Source of the DNA: Zavarzinella formosa DSM 19928
GTDB taxonomy: Bacteria > Planctomycetota > Planctomycetia > Gemmatales > Gemmataceae
Assembly: GCF_000255705.1 (NCBI RefSeq)
Contig: NZ_JH636448.1
Coordinates: 144,977 to 179,591, forward strand
DNA length: 34,615 nt
Direction: 5' to 3'
Below are positions 16,209 to 24,908 of this stretch, piece by piece. Under the pieces are notes generated by a model. That model worked only from the letters and a program-made list of their open reading frames with translations. It was not told where the DNA came from and searched no databases. The stretch's first letter is position 1, and each line of letters starts with the position of its first letter. A program made the position numbers and the translations under genes.

Positions 16209-19200
16209 TCATTCCACAAATGCGAATTCGTTGCTCAATAACAGAACTTGGGCGAGTTGTTCCCATGCTCCGAGCGAGGGTCGCTGGCCCTTTGGTCCGG
16301 CGAAGTCTTTCATCGAGTCGAACATTTGCGAATTGTCGCCGGATTTCAGGGTGACGCTCACCGACCATTGGAAAGAATCGTTGTTCGGGTTGGTCAGGCA
16401 GTCCGTCAGGAAGTCGATGGTGTCTCCCTGCTTAACCTCCAGCTTGGCGACGCTCGTTTCCAGTTTCTTGGTGTGGGCGGTCCATTCTCCCGCAAGCCCG
16501 GTCCGGCTAGATACGACTCTGGCCCGCACGCCGTCTCCCTCCGTCGCCGGGTGGTTGAGCGTTCCACTAATCGAGATGACGCCGTCGCGGGGGGCCACCC
16601 AACGGCGAATGACCGCGTGGGCTTGATCGTTCCCGGCGTGACCGCCGATGCCGTTCAAGATGCACCAGCCTAGCGTGGCATCCGGCAGCGTCAGGCTACC
16701 TTGATAGGCGTTTCCAGTGAAGTGCGGCAGTTTGGCGAACGTCGTTCGTTGTTTCGCGGAGTCATACGAACCCTGGCCGTAAAGCCAGATATCCGGAGTG
16801 GCCGGATCAAGGGGCGTCTCAGAAGCGACAAATTCCTTTGCCAGCAACAGTTCCTCCGGAGTCGGCGCTCGGCCAACCGCGAAGTGATACATCTCCGTGA
16901 TGCGTTCACCCGGTTCGGTGGCTTCGATCCGTTTTGCCAGGGCTTTTGCCTGTTCGGCGATGAATGGCGAGTTCATCAAAAACAATGCCTGTTGCGGCAC
17001 CGTGGTGACGAAACGTTGCGGGGAGTGGGTGTCCGGCGAGGCGAAGTCGAAACTTCGGAGTGTGCCGGGGAGGTTTTGCCGGTCCACAAATCCGTATACC
17101 GCCCGGCGCGGGGTGAGGGGGGTCGCGAAGAGATCAACCGACCGGCCGCCGACCGTGCCATCCAATTTCCCGGCCGCTTGCAACACGGCATCCCGCATTC
17201 CCTCAAACGTCATCCGCTTGCGGCCCATGCGGCCGAGCATGCGGTTTTCCGGGTCACTCTTCGCCATCTCCGGGGTGACGGCCGAGGATTGCCGGTATGT
17301 TTCGGAGAGCATCACCATTCGATGAAGTTTCTTGATGCTCCAGCCCGATTCCACAAACCGCTTGGCCAGCCAGTCAAGCAATTCGGGATGCGTCGGCGGG
17401 TCGCTGCGAACGCCAAAATCGCTCGGGGTGCGGACCAAACCTTGGCCGAACAAGTGGGACCAGACCCGGTTGACCATCACGCGGGCCGTCAACGGGTTGT
17501 TGGGGTCCGCGATGGCCTTCGCCATTTCTAATCGACCGCTCCCATCGGTGAAGGGTTTGCGATCAGGGGTGAGCAATCCAAGGAATTGCCGGGGAATCCG
17601 CGGGCCGTGATTGCCAGGGTTGCCGCGAACGAAGACCACCGGTTCCATCTTCGGCCCGTCATTCATCACCATTGCCCTCGCCGGGGCGGCCGGGGATTTG
17701 GCCTTCCATTCTTCCGTCTTGCGACGCAGGTCGCGGATGCGGTTCTGTTCCATGACGGTGAGAAGCCGCATGAATTGCCGGTCTTCAAAGGACAACGGGC
17801 CTTTGTCGCCGAACACGGCCTGAAGTTCGGCCTGTCCCGGCGAAGGCTTCCCGGCGGGGGGAGTGGTGTTTTTCGCCAGCACATCCCCATAGATGGTGCA
17901 AAACTCGGCCCATGTCGCCGGCTTCTTGTCGGCAAAGGCTTCCCGAACGAGCGGATTGAGTTTCTTTGCGTCCGTTTCCCTTAACAACGCGGCCAATTGC
18001 TCCGGGGCCTTGGCGGCAAATTCCGCATCGGGAATCTTGGCGATGGCGAGATAGAGGGTGAACGCCGGGTCGGATGTTCTGGCCCGGCTGTCCAGATAGG
18101 TTTGCCAGCTAGTCAACGCGATGGCAAAAAGCTTCCGATTGGCGGCCAGCGTTCCCATGTTGGCCTGATTCAAGCCGCGAACATCCCGGACCGCCCGCAG
18201 ATACTCGGCGATGGCCGCCGGGGTTTTGAGTTTCGTCATGTAGTCGGTGCGAAGTTTCGTCGTGGCGGCGACGGTGGCTGCCTCCCGCTTTTGCAACTCG
18301 GCCTCGAACGCCTTTACCTCCGGAGTTTCCTTGGGGGTCTCCACCAACGGCAACTCCTTCGGCTCGACGCTGGAACCAAACACGCCGTAAAGCGAGTAAT
18401 AATCTTTTGTCGGGATCGGATCGTATTTGTGGTCGTGACACCGGGCGCACGTCACCGTCAGGGCTTGGAAGCCCCGGAAGGTCACGTCCAGCCGGTCGTC
18501 GATGATGTCGGGCTGGCTGTTGAGATAGCGCCGGCCAACGGTGAGGAATCCCATCGCCGCGAGGGGTCGCTTGTCATCCTTCACCACCCGGTCGGCGGCC
18601 AGTTGTTGGATGATGAACTGGTCGTAGGGCAAATCTTCGTTGAACGACCGGATCAGCCAGTCGCGGTAGGTGTAGGCATAGGGGTAATTGCGATCTTCCT
18701 GAAAGACATATCCCTTGGTGTCCGCATAGCGGGCAATGTCCATCCAATGCCGGGCCTGATGCTCGCCATAATGCGGGGATTCCAGCAACCGGTCGATGAG
18801 CTGTTCGTAAGCCTGCGGCGAGTTGTCGTTCACAAACCGGTCAACTTCCTCCGGCGTCGGCGGCAGGCCGGTCAGGTCATAGGTCGCCCGGCGAATCAGC
18901 GTCCGCTTGTCAGCGGCCGGGGAAAGTGTTCCCCCTTTCTGTTCCAATTTCACTTGAACAAAGCGATCCACCGGCGATGGCTTGGCCATTTTCGGCGTCG
19001 GCACGACAGGATCTTTCACCGGTTGGAAGGCCCAGTGAGTCTTTGAGAGATCGGTGGCAACCGCCGGGGCATCCTCCGGGAACGGGGCGCCCATTTTCAC
19101 CCAAGCGATCACGGCATCAATGGCCGGTTGCGGCATCTTCATCTTCGGGGGCATCTTCGCCTCCCCGTCGTGCCGGATGTTCTTAATCAGCACGCTCTTC

Positions 19201-19439
19201 TCGGGATCGCCGGGCACCACCACCGGACCGCCGTCGGAGCCTTTCACCAACCCCGCTTTGCGGTCGAGGCGCAGTCCCGCCTGTTGCTTTTTCTCCCCGT
19301 GACAGGAGTAACAATGCTCGGCAAACACCGGCCGAATCTTCTGCTCGAAAAATTCGATGGCCTCGGGTGTTGGCTTCGTTTCCGCATGAATCAGGCCGGA
19401 AAGCGGAAACAGCAACATGAGGGAAAATGCAAATCGCAT
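16209..19439 (-). CDS. Planctomycete cytochrome protein: PSCyt1, DUF1549 and DUF1553 domains
   Basis: 1076 residues. The ATG at 19439 gives a signal peptide (MRFAFSLMLLFPLSGLIHAE); a TTG one codon earlier is possible. A haem-binding motif CYSCH lies at residues 43-47, and PSCyt1 continues with MPPK and IDAVIAWVKMGAPFP. DUF1549 follows (RHWMDIARYADTKGY) and holds a second motif, CARCHDHKYDP, near residue 335. DUF1553 comes next (NPLTARVMVNRVWSHLFGQG, then DFGVRSDPPTHPELLDWLA). The final 170 residues look like an added beta-rich domain. These periplasmic proteins are abundant in planctomycetes and are suspected to act in oxidative breakdown of complex polysaccharides; no activity is proven. The DUF1501 partner usually found beside such genes is absent here. 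Confidence 0.93.
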   Translation of the reverse strand: MRFAFSLMLLFPLSGLIHAETKPTPEAIEFFEQKIRPVFAEHCYSCHGEKKQQAGLRLDRKAGLVKGSDGGPVVVPGDPEKSVLIKNIRHDGEAKMPPKMKMPQPAIDAVIAWVKMGAPFPEDAPAVATDLSKTHWAFQPVKDPVVPTPKMAKPSPVDRFVQVKLEQKGGTLSPAADKRTLIRRATYDLTGLPPTPEEVDRFVNDNSPQAYEQLIDRLLESPHYGEHQARHWMDIARYADTKGYVFQEDRNYPYAYTYRDWLIRSFNEDLPYDQFIIQQLAADRVVKDDKRPLAAMGFLTVGRRYLNSQPDIIDDRLDVTFRGFQALTVTCARCHDHKYDPIPTKDYYSLYGVFGSSVEPKELPLVETPKETPEVKAFEAELQKREAATVAATTKLRTDYMTKLKTPAAIAEYLRAVRDVRGLNQANMGTLAANRKLFAIALTSWQTYLDSRARTSDPAFTLYLAIAKIPDAEFAAKAPEQLAALLRETDAKKLNPLVREAFADKKPATWAEFCTIYGDVLAKNTTPPAGKPSPGQAELQAVFGDKGPLSFEDRQFMRLLTVMEQNRIRDLRRKTEEWKAKSPAAPARAMVMNDGPKMEPVVFVRGNPGNHGPRIPRQFLGLLTPDRKPFTDGSGRLEMAKAIADPNNPLTARVMVNRVWSHLFGQGLVRTPSDFGVRSDPPTHPELLDWLAKRFVESGWSIKKLHRMVMLSETYRQSSAVTPEMAKSDPENRMLGRMGRKRMTFEGMRDAVLQAAGKLDGTVGGRSVDLFATPLTPRRAVYGFVDRQNLPGTLRSFDFASPDTHSPQRFVTTVPQQALFLMNSPFIAEQAKALAKRIEATEPGERITEMYHFAVGRAPTPEELLLAKEFVASETPLDPATPDIWLYGQGSYDSAKQRTTFAKLPHFTGNAYQGSLTLPDATLGWCILNGIGGHAGNDQAHAVIRRWVAPRDGVISISGTLNHPATEGDGVRARVVSSRTGLAGEWTAHTKKLETSVAKLEVKQGDTIDFLTDCLTNPNNDSFQWSVSVTLKSGDNSQMFDSMKDFAGPKGQRPSLGAWEQLAQVLLLSNEFAFVE

Positions 19440-19605
19440 CAAAAAATCACCAAGGTGGACGGGGCAAAAGCGGAACAGCCGGGGCAGGCGGACATTGAGA
19501 TTATAGCCGACAAACCGATACGCGGAAACAACTTTAGAAACGATGGTCGAACGACCGATGCAGTGTCAAATCGAGATCGACAATCTGCCCCTCGGAGACT
19601 TCAGG

Positions 19606-20508
19606 ATGGAACGTCTTCAAACCATTGAATTCGCGGGATGGGACGCCACGTTTTCGTCGTCCGTCCGGCAAACCGCTTTGGAAGCCCTGGAGGCAGGGCG
19701 GGTGTTGTATTTTCCGGGTCTGAGTTTCCCGCTTGAAGACCATGAAAACCGGTTTCTCGATCCGGCGATTCTCGACCAGTCCAAGAACGCCAGTTACAAT
19801 CCGGCGAAGGATTCCATCGGCGGCACCGTTTGCACCGATGGTGACGCGGCCGATTTGAAGGTTTTAATCCGGCGATATTCGACGACGGCCCAAAGCTTTT
19901 TGAATCGGTTGCTTGCCCATTATGGCCCTGCGTTGAAACGCGAACGGGCCAGTCTGCGACCGGCGAAGGCCGAGGGCCGCGTGCAGAGCTGGCGGAAGGA
20001 CGACACGCGGTTACATGTGGATAGCTTCCCGTCAAAGCCCACCGGCGGCCGACGGATTCTCCGGCTGTTCTGCAATGTGAACCCGAACGGTCGGCCGCGA
20101 ACTTGGCGGGTTGGCGAACCGTTTGAAGACGTGGCCAAGCGGTTCTGGCCGGAATTGCCCGCCCCCGGTTATATCAACCGGCAAATCCTCTCGCTGTTTC
20201 GCGTCACTAAGGGGTTCCGTTCGGCTTACGACCATTACATGCTGCAATTGCATGATGCGATGAAGGCTGACGAAGAATATCAGCGAACCGTCTCGCAGGA
20301 GACCATTCACTTCCCGGCCGGGAGCGCTTGGGCCTGTTACGCCGATCAGGTGTCCCATGCCGCGATGGCCGGCCAGCACCAGTTCGAGCAGACGTTCTCC
20401 CTGCCCGTGGAGGCGATGGAGAATGCTGAAACATCCCCGCTGAGAACGCTTGAACGCATCGCGGGCCGAGCGTTGGCCGAGCATCACCGCCTGTCGCAAG
20501 CCGGATAA
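19606..20508 (+). CDS. kdoO: Kdo hydroxylase-like Fe(II)/2-oxoglutarate dioxygenase
   Basis: 300 residues from ATG 19606, chosen because GGAG lies 8 bases ahead; an ATG at 19543 would add 21 residues with no site. TRLHVDSFPSKPTGGRRILR, then LFCNVNPNGRPRTWRVGEPF, and AGSAWACYADQVSHAAMAGQ match the Kdo (3-deoxy-D-manno-oct-2-ulosonate) hydroxylase family. His137, Asp139 and His251 are the likely iron triad, and the Arg-rich stretch after the HxD motif could bind 2-oxoglutarate. The enzyme oxidises Kdo to Ko in the inner core of LPS. This points to a Kdo-containing outer membrane in the host. It diverges from the cytochrome-protein gene and converges on the SUFU gene with a 9-bp gap. Confidence 0.85.
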   Translation: MERLQTIEFAGWDATFSSSVRQTALEALEAGRVLYFPGLSFPLEDHENRFLDPAILDQSKNASYNPAKDSIGGTVCTDGDAADLKVLIRRYSTTAQSFLNRLLAHYGPALKRERASLRPAKAEGRVQSWRKDDTRLHVDSFPSKPTGGRRILRLFCNVNPNGRPRTWRVGEPFEDVAKRFWPELPAPGYINRQILSLFRVTKGFRSAYDHYMLQLHDAMKADEEYQRTVSQETIHFPAGSAWACYADQVSHAAMAGQHQFEQTFSLPVEAMENAETSPLRTLERIAGRALAEHHRLSQAG

Positions 20509-20517
20509 AACGGTTCG

Positions 20518-21183
20518 TCACTTGGCCGTGTTGACGCGGCCGATGTCCACCAGTTCTGTCACGCCGGCCATGTCGAGACGTTTGCTCAAGGCCCCGCTTC
20601 CCTGCTTCAGTTTCAGGACCATTTCTTCGGAATAGAGCGGGACAACCGAGTAAAAGTTGATCACCCGGTCCGGCAGTCGCAGTTTTTGAAGTTCCGGCGG
20701 GAACATCAGCGGTTGGTCAATCATCCATCCCGCGAAACCGGTGTTCTCCGCCAGTGGTTGCGGCGGGTCGCCGTTCGGAATGGTGTGCCCGAGACCCAGC
20801 CAGGCTTGGTGCAAATGCGGCAACCGGGCGATCTTCTTCAACCAGCGCACCGGCCAATAGTTTTCCTCTTGTTGAAACGCCTCCGGAGAAAACGGCCAAT
20901 CCGGCGGCAGGCACAACAACAATTCGGCATACCGAAGTTCCGGCAGCAACCCAAGATCTTCCGGATTCTCCAACGGCACTCGCATCGGGCGTTCGCTCAT
21001 CCCGCAGGTGACCAGCGTGATGAAATCTTTCCCGTCGGACGGGGGAACAATCATCACATCGATCTGCACGCCTTCCCAAGCCCGCTCCTGAAAGACATTG
21101 GCCACCGGGCCGACATGTTTGGTGACATGCTCCCCAATCGCGTTCACAATCGGATCTTCATCGGATTCAACCGTCTCGGCCAT
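20518..21183 (-). CDS. Suppressor-of-fused (SUFU) domain protein
   Basis: 221 residues, a single SUFU-type domain. IDVMIVPPSDGKDFITLVTCGMSERPM, the LPELRYAELLLCLPPDWPF block, then WPVRWLKKIARLPH and W..GHT.P are the conserved pieces of bacterial SUFU proteins. A GGAG site precedes the ATG. No signal peptide is present. Bacterial SUFU proteins often serve as immunity proteins in polymorphic toxin systems, but many stand alone with unknown role. No toxin gene is adjacent here, so function is left open. Confidence 0.88.
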   Translation of the reverse strand: MAETVESDEDPIVNAIGEHVTKHVGPVANVFQERAWEGVQIDVMIVPPSDGKDFITLVTCGMSERPMRVPLENPEDLGLLPELRYAELLLCLPPDWPFSPEAFQQEENYWPVRWLKKIARLPHLHQAWLGLGHTIPNGDPPQPLAENTGFAGWMIDQPLMFPPELQKLRLPDRVINFYSVVPLYSEEMVLKLKQGSGALSKRLDMAGVTELVDIGRVNTAK

Positions 21184-21242
21184 CGCATCTCCGGTTCGTA
21201 CTAAATGCGGGAACTTCCACGGTCAATCGTATTCGACTTTAG

Positions 21243-21265
21243 GGATGCGTGGGAAACGCGCATCC
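21243..21265. other. Hairpin upstream of the SUFU gene
   Basis: GGATGCG (21243-21249) pairs with CGCATCC (21259-21265), with an alternative GCGTGG/CCACGC pairing (21247-21252 with 21264-21269). It lies about 60 bp upstream of the SUFU start, in its likely leader. The rest of 21270-21383 is AT-rich, with no feature I can support. Confidence 0.35.
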
Positions 21266-21383
21266 ACGCTTGGAGTCAACGATGAATAACCAAGGGTTGT
21301 TATGAAGATTTACGGGAAGATTTTGAGAAGATGAATTTGCCAATAAATATCAAAAATTCAAACAATAATCATTGTTTATGCTT

Positions 21384-21456
21384 AAAAAAAAGGGCAGAGA
21401 GATTGAACCCGAAACCGTCGCCCACTCAGTCTCGAATCCGTGAATTCTCTCTGCCC
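21384..21456 (-). terminator. Intrinsic terminator with U8 tract
   Basis: The long irregular hairpin described for the candidate RNA ends at CTCTCTGCCC and runs straight into eight T residues on the minus strand. It would terminate any transcript coming from the lipoprotein gene or from the candidate small-RNA promoter. Confidence 0.75.
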
Positions 21457-21485
21457 ATCAGTGAACACAAGTTATTCACTTGTGT
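21384..21485 (-). ncRNA. Candidate small RNA with two hairpins and an intrinsic terminator
   Basis: On the minus strand, promoter-like boxes are followed by ACACAAGT (21485-21478), a five-base loop and ACTTGTGT (21472-21465). Next comes a 65-base irregular hairpin (21456-21392). Its base is an 11-bp stem starting GGGCAGAGAG. After a small internal loop (ATTCAC opposite AA), a 13-bp upper stem closes a nine-base loop. Eight T residues follow directly (21391-21384). The upper stem includes five G-U pairs in the minus-strand RNA that would be A-C mismatches in the plus-strand RNA, which shows the transcribed direction. It could also be the 3' end of the lipoprotein mRNA, whose gene stops at 21570. 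No known RNA family was recognised. Confidence 0.4.
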
Positions 21486-21491
21486 AAAGAG

Positions 21492-21520
21492 ATGGTATCC
21501 CGGCGTGGAATCACTTGCAA
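21492..21520 (-). promoter_or_regulatory. Sigma70-like promoter boxes ahead of the candidate small RNA
   Basis: On the minus strand, TTGCAA (21520-21515) and TACCAT (21497-21492) are spaced 17 bases apart. The predicted start falls at about 21484-21486, exactly where the first hairpin begins. The -10 box is a weak match (four of six), so this is suggestive only. Confidence 0.3.
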
Positions 21521-21569
21521 GAAAAAAACGGAAATAATTTGCGAGATTAACGCAGGATTTGGGAACTTT

Positions 21570-22427
21570 TCACTTCATCTTGTTCGTGCCAGACAAATTG
21601 TCTTCCGCAACTCTCGGCGGGGGCAAGGTTTCGGGATTTGTCATGGAGGACGGCCCCGCATTGGAAATATTCATTCCCCAAGCCCCATAAGGTTCCAAAA
21701 ATCGCCATTCGGCGGGCAACGGAGTCACCCGTCGGGGAGTATTTCGCGGGGCAGAGAATGGTTTCACCAAAGGTTGTTTCGGCTCAATAAGCCGGCCGGG
21801 CATCTCCACCCCCATCGCAATGAGGCATAACTCTCGTTCCATGACCTCAATGGTAATCGCATGCGTCGGAATCGAGGACCGGTGGGCGTTTTCGGCGACC
21901 ACCAATTCCCCATGATCCGCCGGGGTGAGACCGAACAATGAGTCGTTGCCCCGGATGGTGATCACATGCCCGGCCGGGAAGTCATCACATCCCTTGTGGT
22001 GAGCGGCCGGTTCCAAAAACACCAAGAGTTCGACGGCAATCCCCGCCTTCCGGGCCTCGACGGCAAGCTCGGCCGCCGGAACGGCCCCGGTGTCGTACCC
22101 GGCAATGGCAAACCGGGCCGCCGGGCAATGGGCCGCGATTTCCCTCATCTTTTCGGCGAAGTAACTCAGGTGAGGTGATTGCCCGAAATATGTTTTCTCA
22201 AACCCCATGTGGATGAGGTGATCCCGCAATCCGCACGTGTGACCGGAATCAAACGGATCAAGCGTGCCGAAAACGAACGTGTAGACGCAGTTTTTCTGCT
22301 CGGGCGGGATCTCGTCAGACGGCCGCCACAGGGGACGTTCCACTTCCGGCGGCATCGACCGAAACGCAATACATCCGGTGAACATTGGCACGAGGCCAAG
22401 AAGCGTAATCCAGCACCGACGAGGCAT
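21570..22427 (-). CDS. Lipoprotein with an alpha/beta-hydrolase-like region, function unknown
   Basis: 285 residues. The start at 22427 follows GGGAGG and gives MPRRCWITLLGLVPMFTGC, a lipoprotein signal whose lipid-bearing Cys is residue 19. The middle has VYTFVFGTLDPFDSG, the segment GLRDHLIHMGFEKTYFG and then ARFAIAGYDTGAVPAAELA. The GYDTG turn resembles the nucleophile elbow of hydrolases, but the usual Ser is replaced by Asp or Thr, so it may be inactive. The C-terminus is Pro-rich. I do not recognise a named family. It is the last gene of the deoC strand cluster, 172 bp after the glycosyltransferase. Confidence 0.7.
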   Translation of the reverse strand: MPRRCWITLLGLVPMFTGCIAFRSMPPEVERPLWRPSDEIPPEQKNCVYTFVFGTLDPFDSGHTCGLRDHLIHMGFEKTYFGQSPHLSYFAEKMREIAAHCPAARFAIAGYDTGAVPAAELAVEARKAGIAVELLVFLEPAAHHKGCDDFPAGHVITIRGNDSLFGLTPADHGELVVAENAHRSSIPTHAITIEVMERELCLIAMGVEMPGRLIEPKQPLVKPFSAPRNTPRRVTPLPAEWRFLEPYGAWGMNISNAGPSSMTNPETLPPPRVAEDNLSGTNKMK

Positions 22428-22599
22428 GGTCGGCCTCCCAAAGGGAACGAGCAATCGTCAACGCCCTTGTTTTCGGCAGGATCGGCAAAACCGCTCAAAC
22501 CTGATCATTCGGAATATGAAGAAGCCGGCCGAAGCGGGGAGACGGGTTCGGGTTGGCGGGACGGGGAGGGTTGGGCAAAGACCGCAGACGGGAAAATAT

Positions 22600-24090
22600 T
22601 CAAGCGAACTCGTCTTCCCAATGGAACCAAACGGTGCGGACGGACCAGGCCCAGAGAAGAATCACCAAGAGGGTATCCCAAGGATGATGATCGTCGGCGG
22701 AGGCGGCGACCATTCTCCCCGCCCGTCCGAAATGAACCGTGAAATGGATGGATTGGGGAACCAACATATTCTCGTTGAGGTATGTGAACCCCACAAAGAT
22801 CACCGCCCATGACGCGATTGGCCATGATGAATACCGCAGGAACCGCCCCGGACGGGCAAGCAGGACCATGACCGCAAAACCAACCACTTGCGTGTCGTAA
22901 TACATGAAGCGGTACGTCGCCAACCAACCGGCAAACAAGGCGATGGCCGGGCCGGGACCATGCAGAAAATCACTCAATCGCCGCCGCCAGGCGACGAACG
23001 ACGTTACGAGTACGACAAACCCCCAGATTCCCCAGCCAATCCAAGCCACCGCAGGCCGGTCGTTGATGGCATGGCCGTCCTCCCCGAACACGAGCAAGAA
23101 GCGGCGAGGAATGCCAAACACGTCCCGGCTCAAAAAGATCCAGTTTTGATCCGTGTTGTAAATATCCGCCGCGAGCTTCCCGACCGCCAGCCAGTTCTTC
23201 CAGCATTCGACACCGACCACCGGCAGCGTGGCGACGATCAAGAACACCCCCGTGGCCCCCATGGCGGCAAGCATTCGCCATTGCCGCAGGAAGACCAGCG
23301 CCCCAAAGAAACTCATCGCCCAGACCGGCTTGAAGGCCAGCAACCCCCAGACAATTCCGGCCAAAACCGGTCGTTCCCGAGTTCGCAAGGCCCATCCCAG
23401 CGACAGCAACATCACGGTCATGGCGCTGTTCTGCCCGAGATCCAATCCGGCCCTGGCCCCCGGATATGCCAAAAGCATGGTGGTGGCGACGGGCCACCAC
23501 CATCTCCCTTCGGACATCACCCGCACTCCCCAACCGGCGGCGAACAGACAGGCCAGCATCAGGCCCTGCCAGATCCGGTAAGCCGTTTGGGGATTGTTCA
23601 CGCTGGCGATCGGAGCCATCACGAAGGCATGAATCGGCGGGTAAAGCGGCCCGGCGATCGTTTCGTCCGGCGAAGTGGGGTACCAGTTAACCAACCGGAC
23701 CGCGTCCCGGTCAATCGAATAGGGGACATCGCGGGTCTCCGGGAAAAAACCGGGAAAATACTCCCCGGCCATCTCCCGTTCAGCCTCGCGCGCAAAACGT
23801 CCCGCCGCCGGGACAACCACGCCCGCGAGACGTTCCCGGGCGACTTCCAAATGCCGGTCGCGCACGTAAAGCTCCCGCCCGTGCCCCTCCAAAAGCAACC
23901 GGCCAAACATGTACTGGCCGCCAAAATCGATTTGCATGTGTCCGTAATTGCCATCCGGCCGGCTGGGATCCTCAAAGTTTTCCCACGCCTGCTGGCCGCG
24001 TTGGGCCACAAGCGTGGCGAGAACCAGCCACGCGAAAATCATTCGCGTGCGGGTCCAGCCCAGACTGCCATCATCGTTGTGAAGTTGCAT
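22600..24090 (-). CDS. GT87/DUF2029-type membrane glycosyltransferase
   Basis: 496 residues. The ATG overlaps the preceding acyltransferase stop (TAATG), so the start at 24090 rests on coupling; a longer frame from 24690 merely runs through the acyltransferase gene in another frame. There are about ten hydrophobic segments. DFGGQYMFGRLLLEGHGRELY is the luminal-facing first loop pattern of DUF2029, followed by YPPIHAFVMAPIA and the GLDLGQNSAMTVMLL helix. RERPVLAGIVWGLLAFKP is a further GT87 signature. Such enzymes move mannose or other sugars from polyprenyl-phosphate donors to envelope glycolipids. Acceptor and sugar are unknown. The adjacent acyltransferase supports a role in envelope lipid or glycolipid assembly. 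Confidence 0.82.
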   Translation of the reverse strand: MQLHNDDGSLGWTRTRMIFAWLVLATLVAQRGQQAWENFEDPSRPDGNYGHMQIDFGGQYMFGRLLLEGHGRELYVRDRHLEVARERLAGVVVPAAGRFAREAEREMAGEYFPGFFPETRDVPYSIDRDAVRLVNWYPTSPDETIAGPLYPPIHAFVMAPIASVNNPQTAYRIWQGLMLACLFAAGWGVRVMSEGRWWWPVATTMLLAYPGARAGLDLGQNSAMTVMLLSLGWALRTRERPVLAGIVWGLLAFKPVWAMSFFGALVFLRQWRMLAAMGATGVFLIVATLPVVGVECWKNWLAVGKLAADIYNTDQNWIFLSRDVFGIPRRFLLVFGEDGHAINDRPAVAWIGWGIWGFVVLVTSFVAWRRRLSDFLHGPGPAIALFAGWLATYRFMYYDTQVVGFAVMVLLARPGRFLRYSSWPIASWAVIFVGFTYLNENMLVPQSIHFTVHFGRAGRMVAASADDHHPWDTLLVILLWAWSVRTVWFHWEDEFA

Positions 24091-24854
24091 TAACTGGAGG
24101 GGGAATGGGGTCGGTGGCGGGCGGCGTCGAACTTGCGACGGCCGGTGGGTTTCCAACCGGCGGGGGGTTCGTAGCCCATCGGGTCGAATTCCCCGGTTTC
24201 CGCCCAGTTTTGTGCGATGTCGCAGCAGAGGGTGATCATCCGTTCCACCTCTTGCCGGTAGGGTTCCATCTCCCAGACATCCAGATTGGGGGGAACATGG
24301 ATCGGATGACCGGAGACGCCGCGAACTCGGCCAAACGGCAGGGGGACCGCGAACCGGTCCCAACTTCCGGCCCGCCAATACCGGCGATAACCGGATCCAA
24401 AGGGCACGATGGGAATCCCGGTGACAGAGGCCAGATAAATAATGCCCAGCCGACATTGCCGCCGTGGTCCGCGGGGGCCGTCCGGAGTCATGGCCAAATG
24501 CCGGGTTCCTTCGCGGATCATCGTGAGGAGGCCATTCGCCCCGCCGCGGGTCGATGAACCACGAATCACCCCCATGCCAAGGCGCTTCACCACTTGGGCG
24601 ATCAATTCGCCGTCTGCGTGTGTTCCGATCAACACGGAAGTGTCCGGACGGGCGCACACATAAGCCGGCGTCAGCAAATGTTCGTGCCAAAAACCGAAAA
24701 TGAACCGGGAATCTCCGAGGATTTCCGGCCGGTCATTGCTCGCGAAGACCGTCAGCGGCCGATAGGCGAAACTCATCGTGCTCATCCACCACCGGAGCAA
24801 GACAGCGACGACGCTCGCCACTCCGGCGATGAGCTTGGGATTGCGAATCTTCAA
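24090..24854 (-). CDS. DUF374-type lysophospholipid/lipid A acyltransferase-like protein
   Basis: 254 residues. It starts at TTG 24854, the first possible codon after the in-frame deoC stop, with only a weak GGAAA site; the true start is uncertain. An N-terminal hydrophobic stretch anchors it to the inner membrane. The motifs are FGFWHEHLL (residues 53-61), GTHADGELIA (77-86, with His79 and Asp81 as the catalytic pair candidates), RGSSTRGG (98-105) and TPDGPRGP (123-130). These are hallmarks of the DUF374 branch of acyltransferases related to LpxL/LpxM. It probably transfers an acyl chain to a glycolipid. It is coupled to the glycosyltransferase by a TAATG overlap. Confidence 0.9.
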   Translation of the reverse strand: MKIRNPKLIAGVASVVAVLLRWWMSTMSFAYRPLTVFASNDRPEILGDSRFIFGFWHEHLLTPAYVCARPDTSVLIGTHADGELIAQVVKRLGMGVIRGSSTRGGANGLLTMIREGTRHLAMTPDGPRGPRRQCRLGIIYLASVTGIPIVPFGSGYRRYWRAGSWDRFAVPLPFGRVRGVSGHPIHVPPNLDVWEMEPYRQEVERMITLCCDIAQNWAETGEFDPMGYEPPAGWKPTGRRKFDAARHRPHSPSS

Positions 24855-24908
24855 TTTCCGGCTCTTTTGGTCAGGTGATTTTCGGTGACCGACTTCTCGA
24901 AGACTGGC

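Noticed and set aside
21392-21456. tRNA-like segment on the minus strand (7-bp end stem, GGGTTCAATC near the 3' end)
   Set aside because: No proper T-arm, D-arm or anticodon arm can be folded. The bases instead form one continuous irregular hairpin followed by T8.
22600-24690. A 696-residue reading of the glycosyltransferase gene
   Set aside because: The first 200 residues are an out-of-frame translation of the acyltransferase gene, Arg/Pro-rich and without motifs; the real start is the coupled ATG at 24090.
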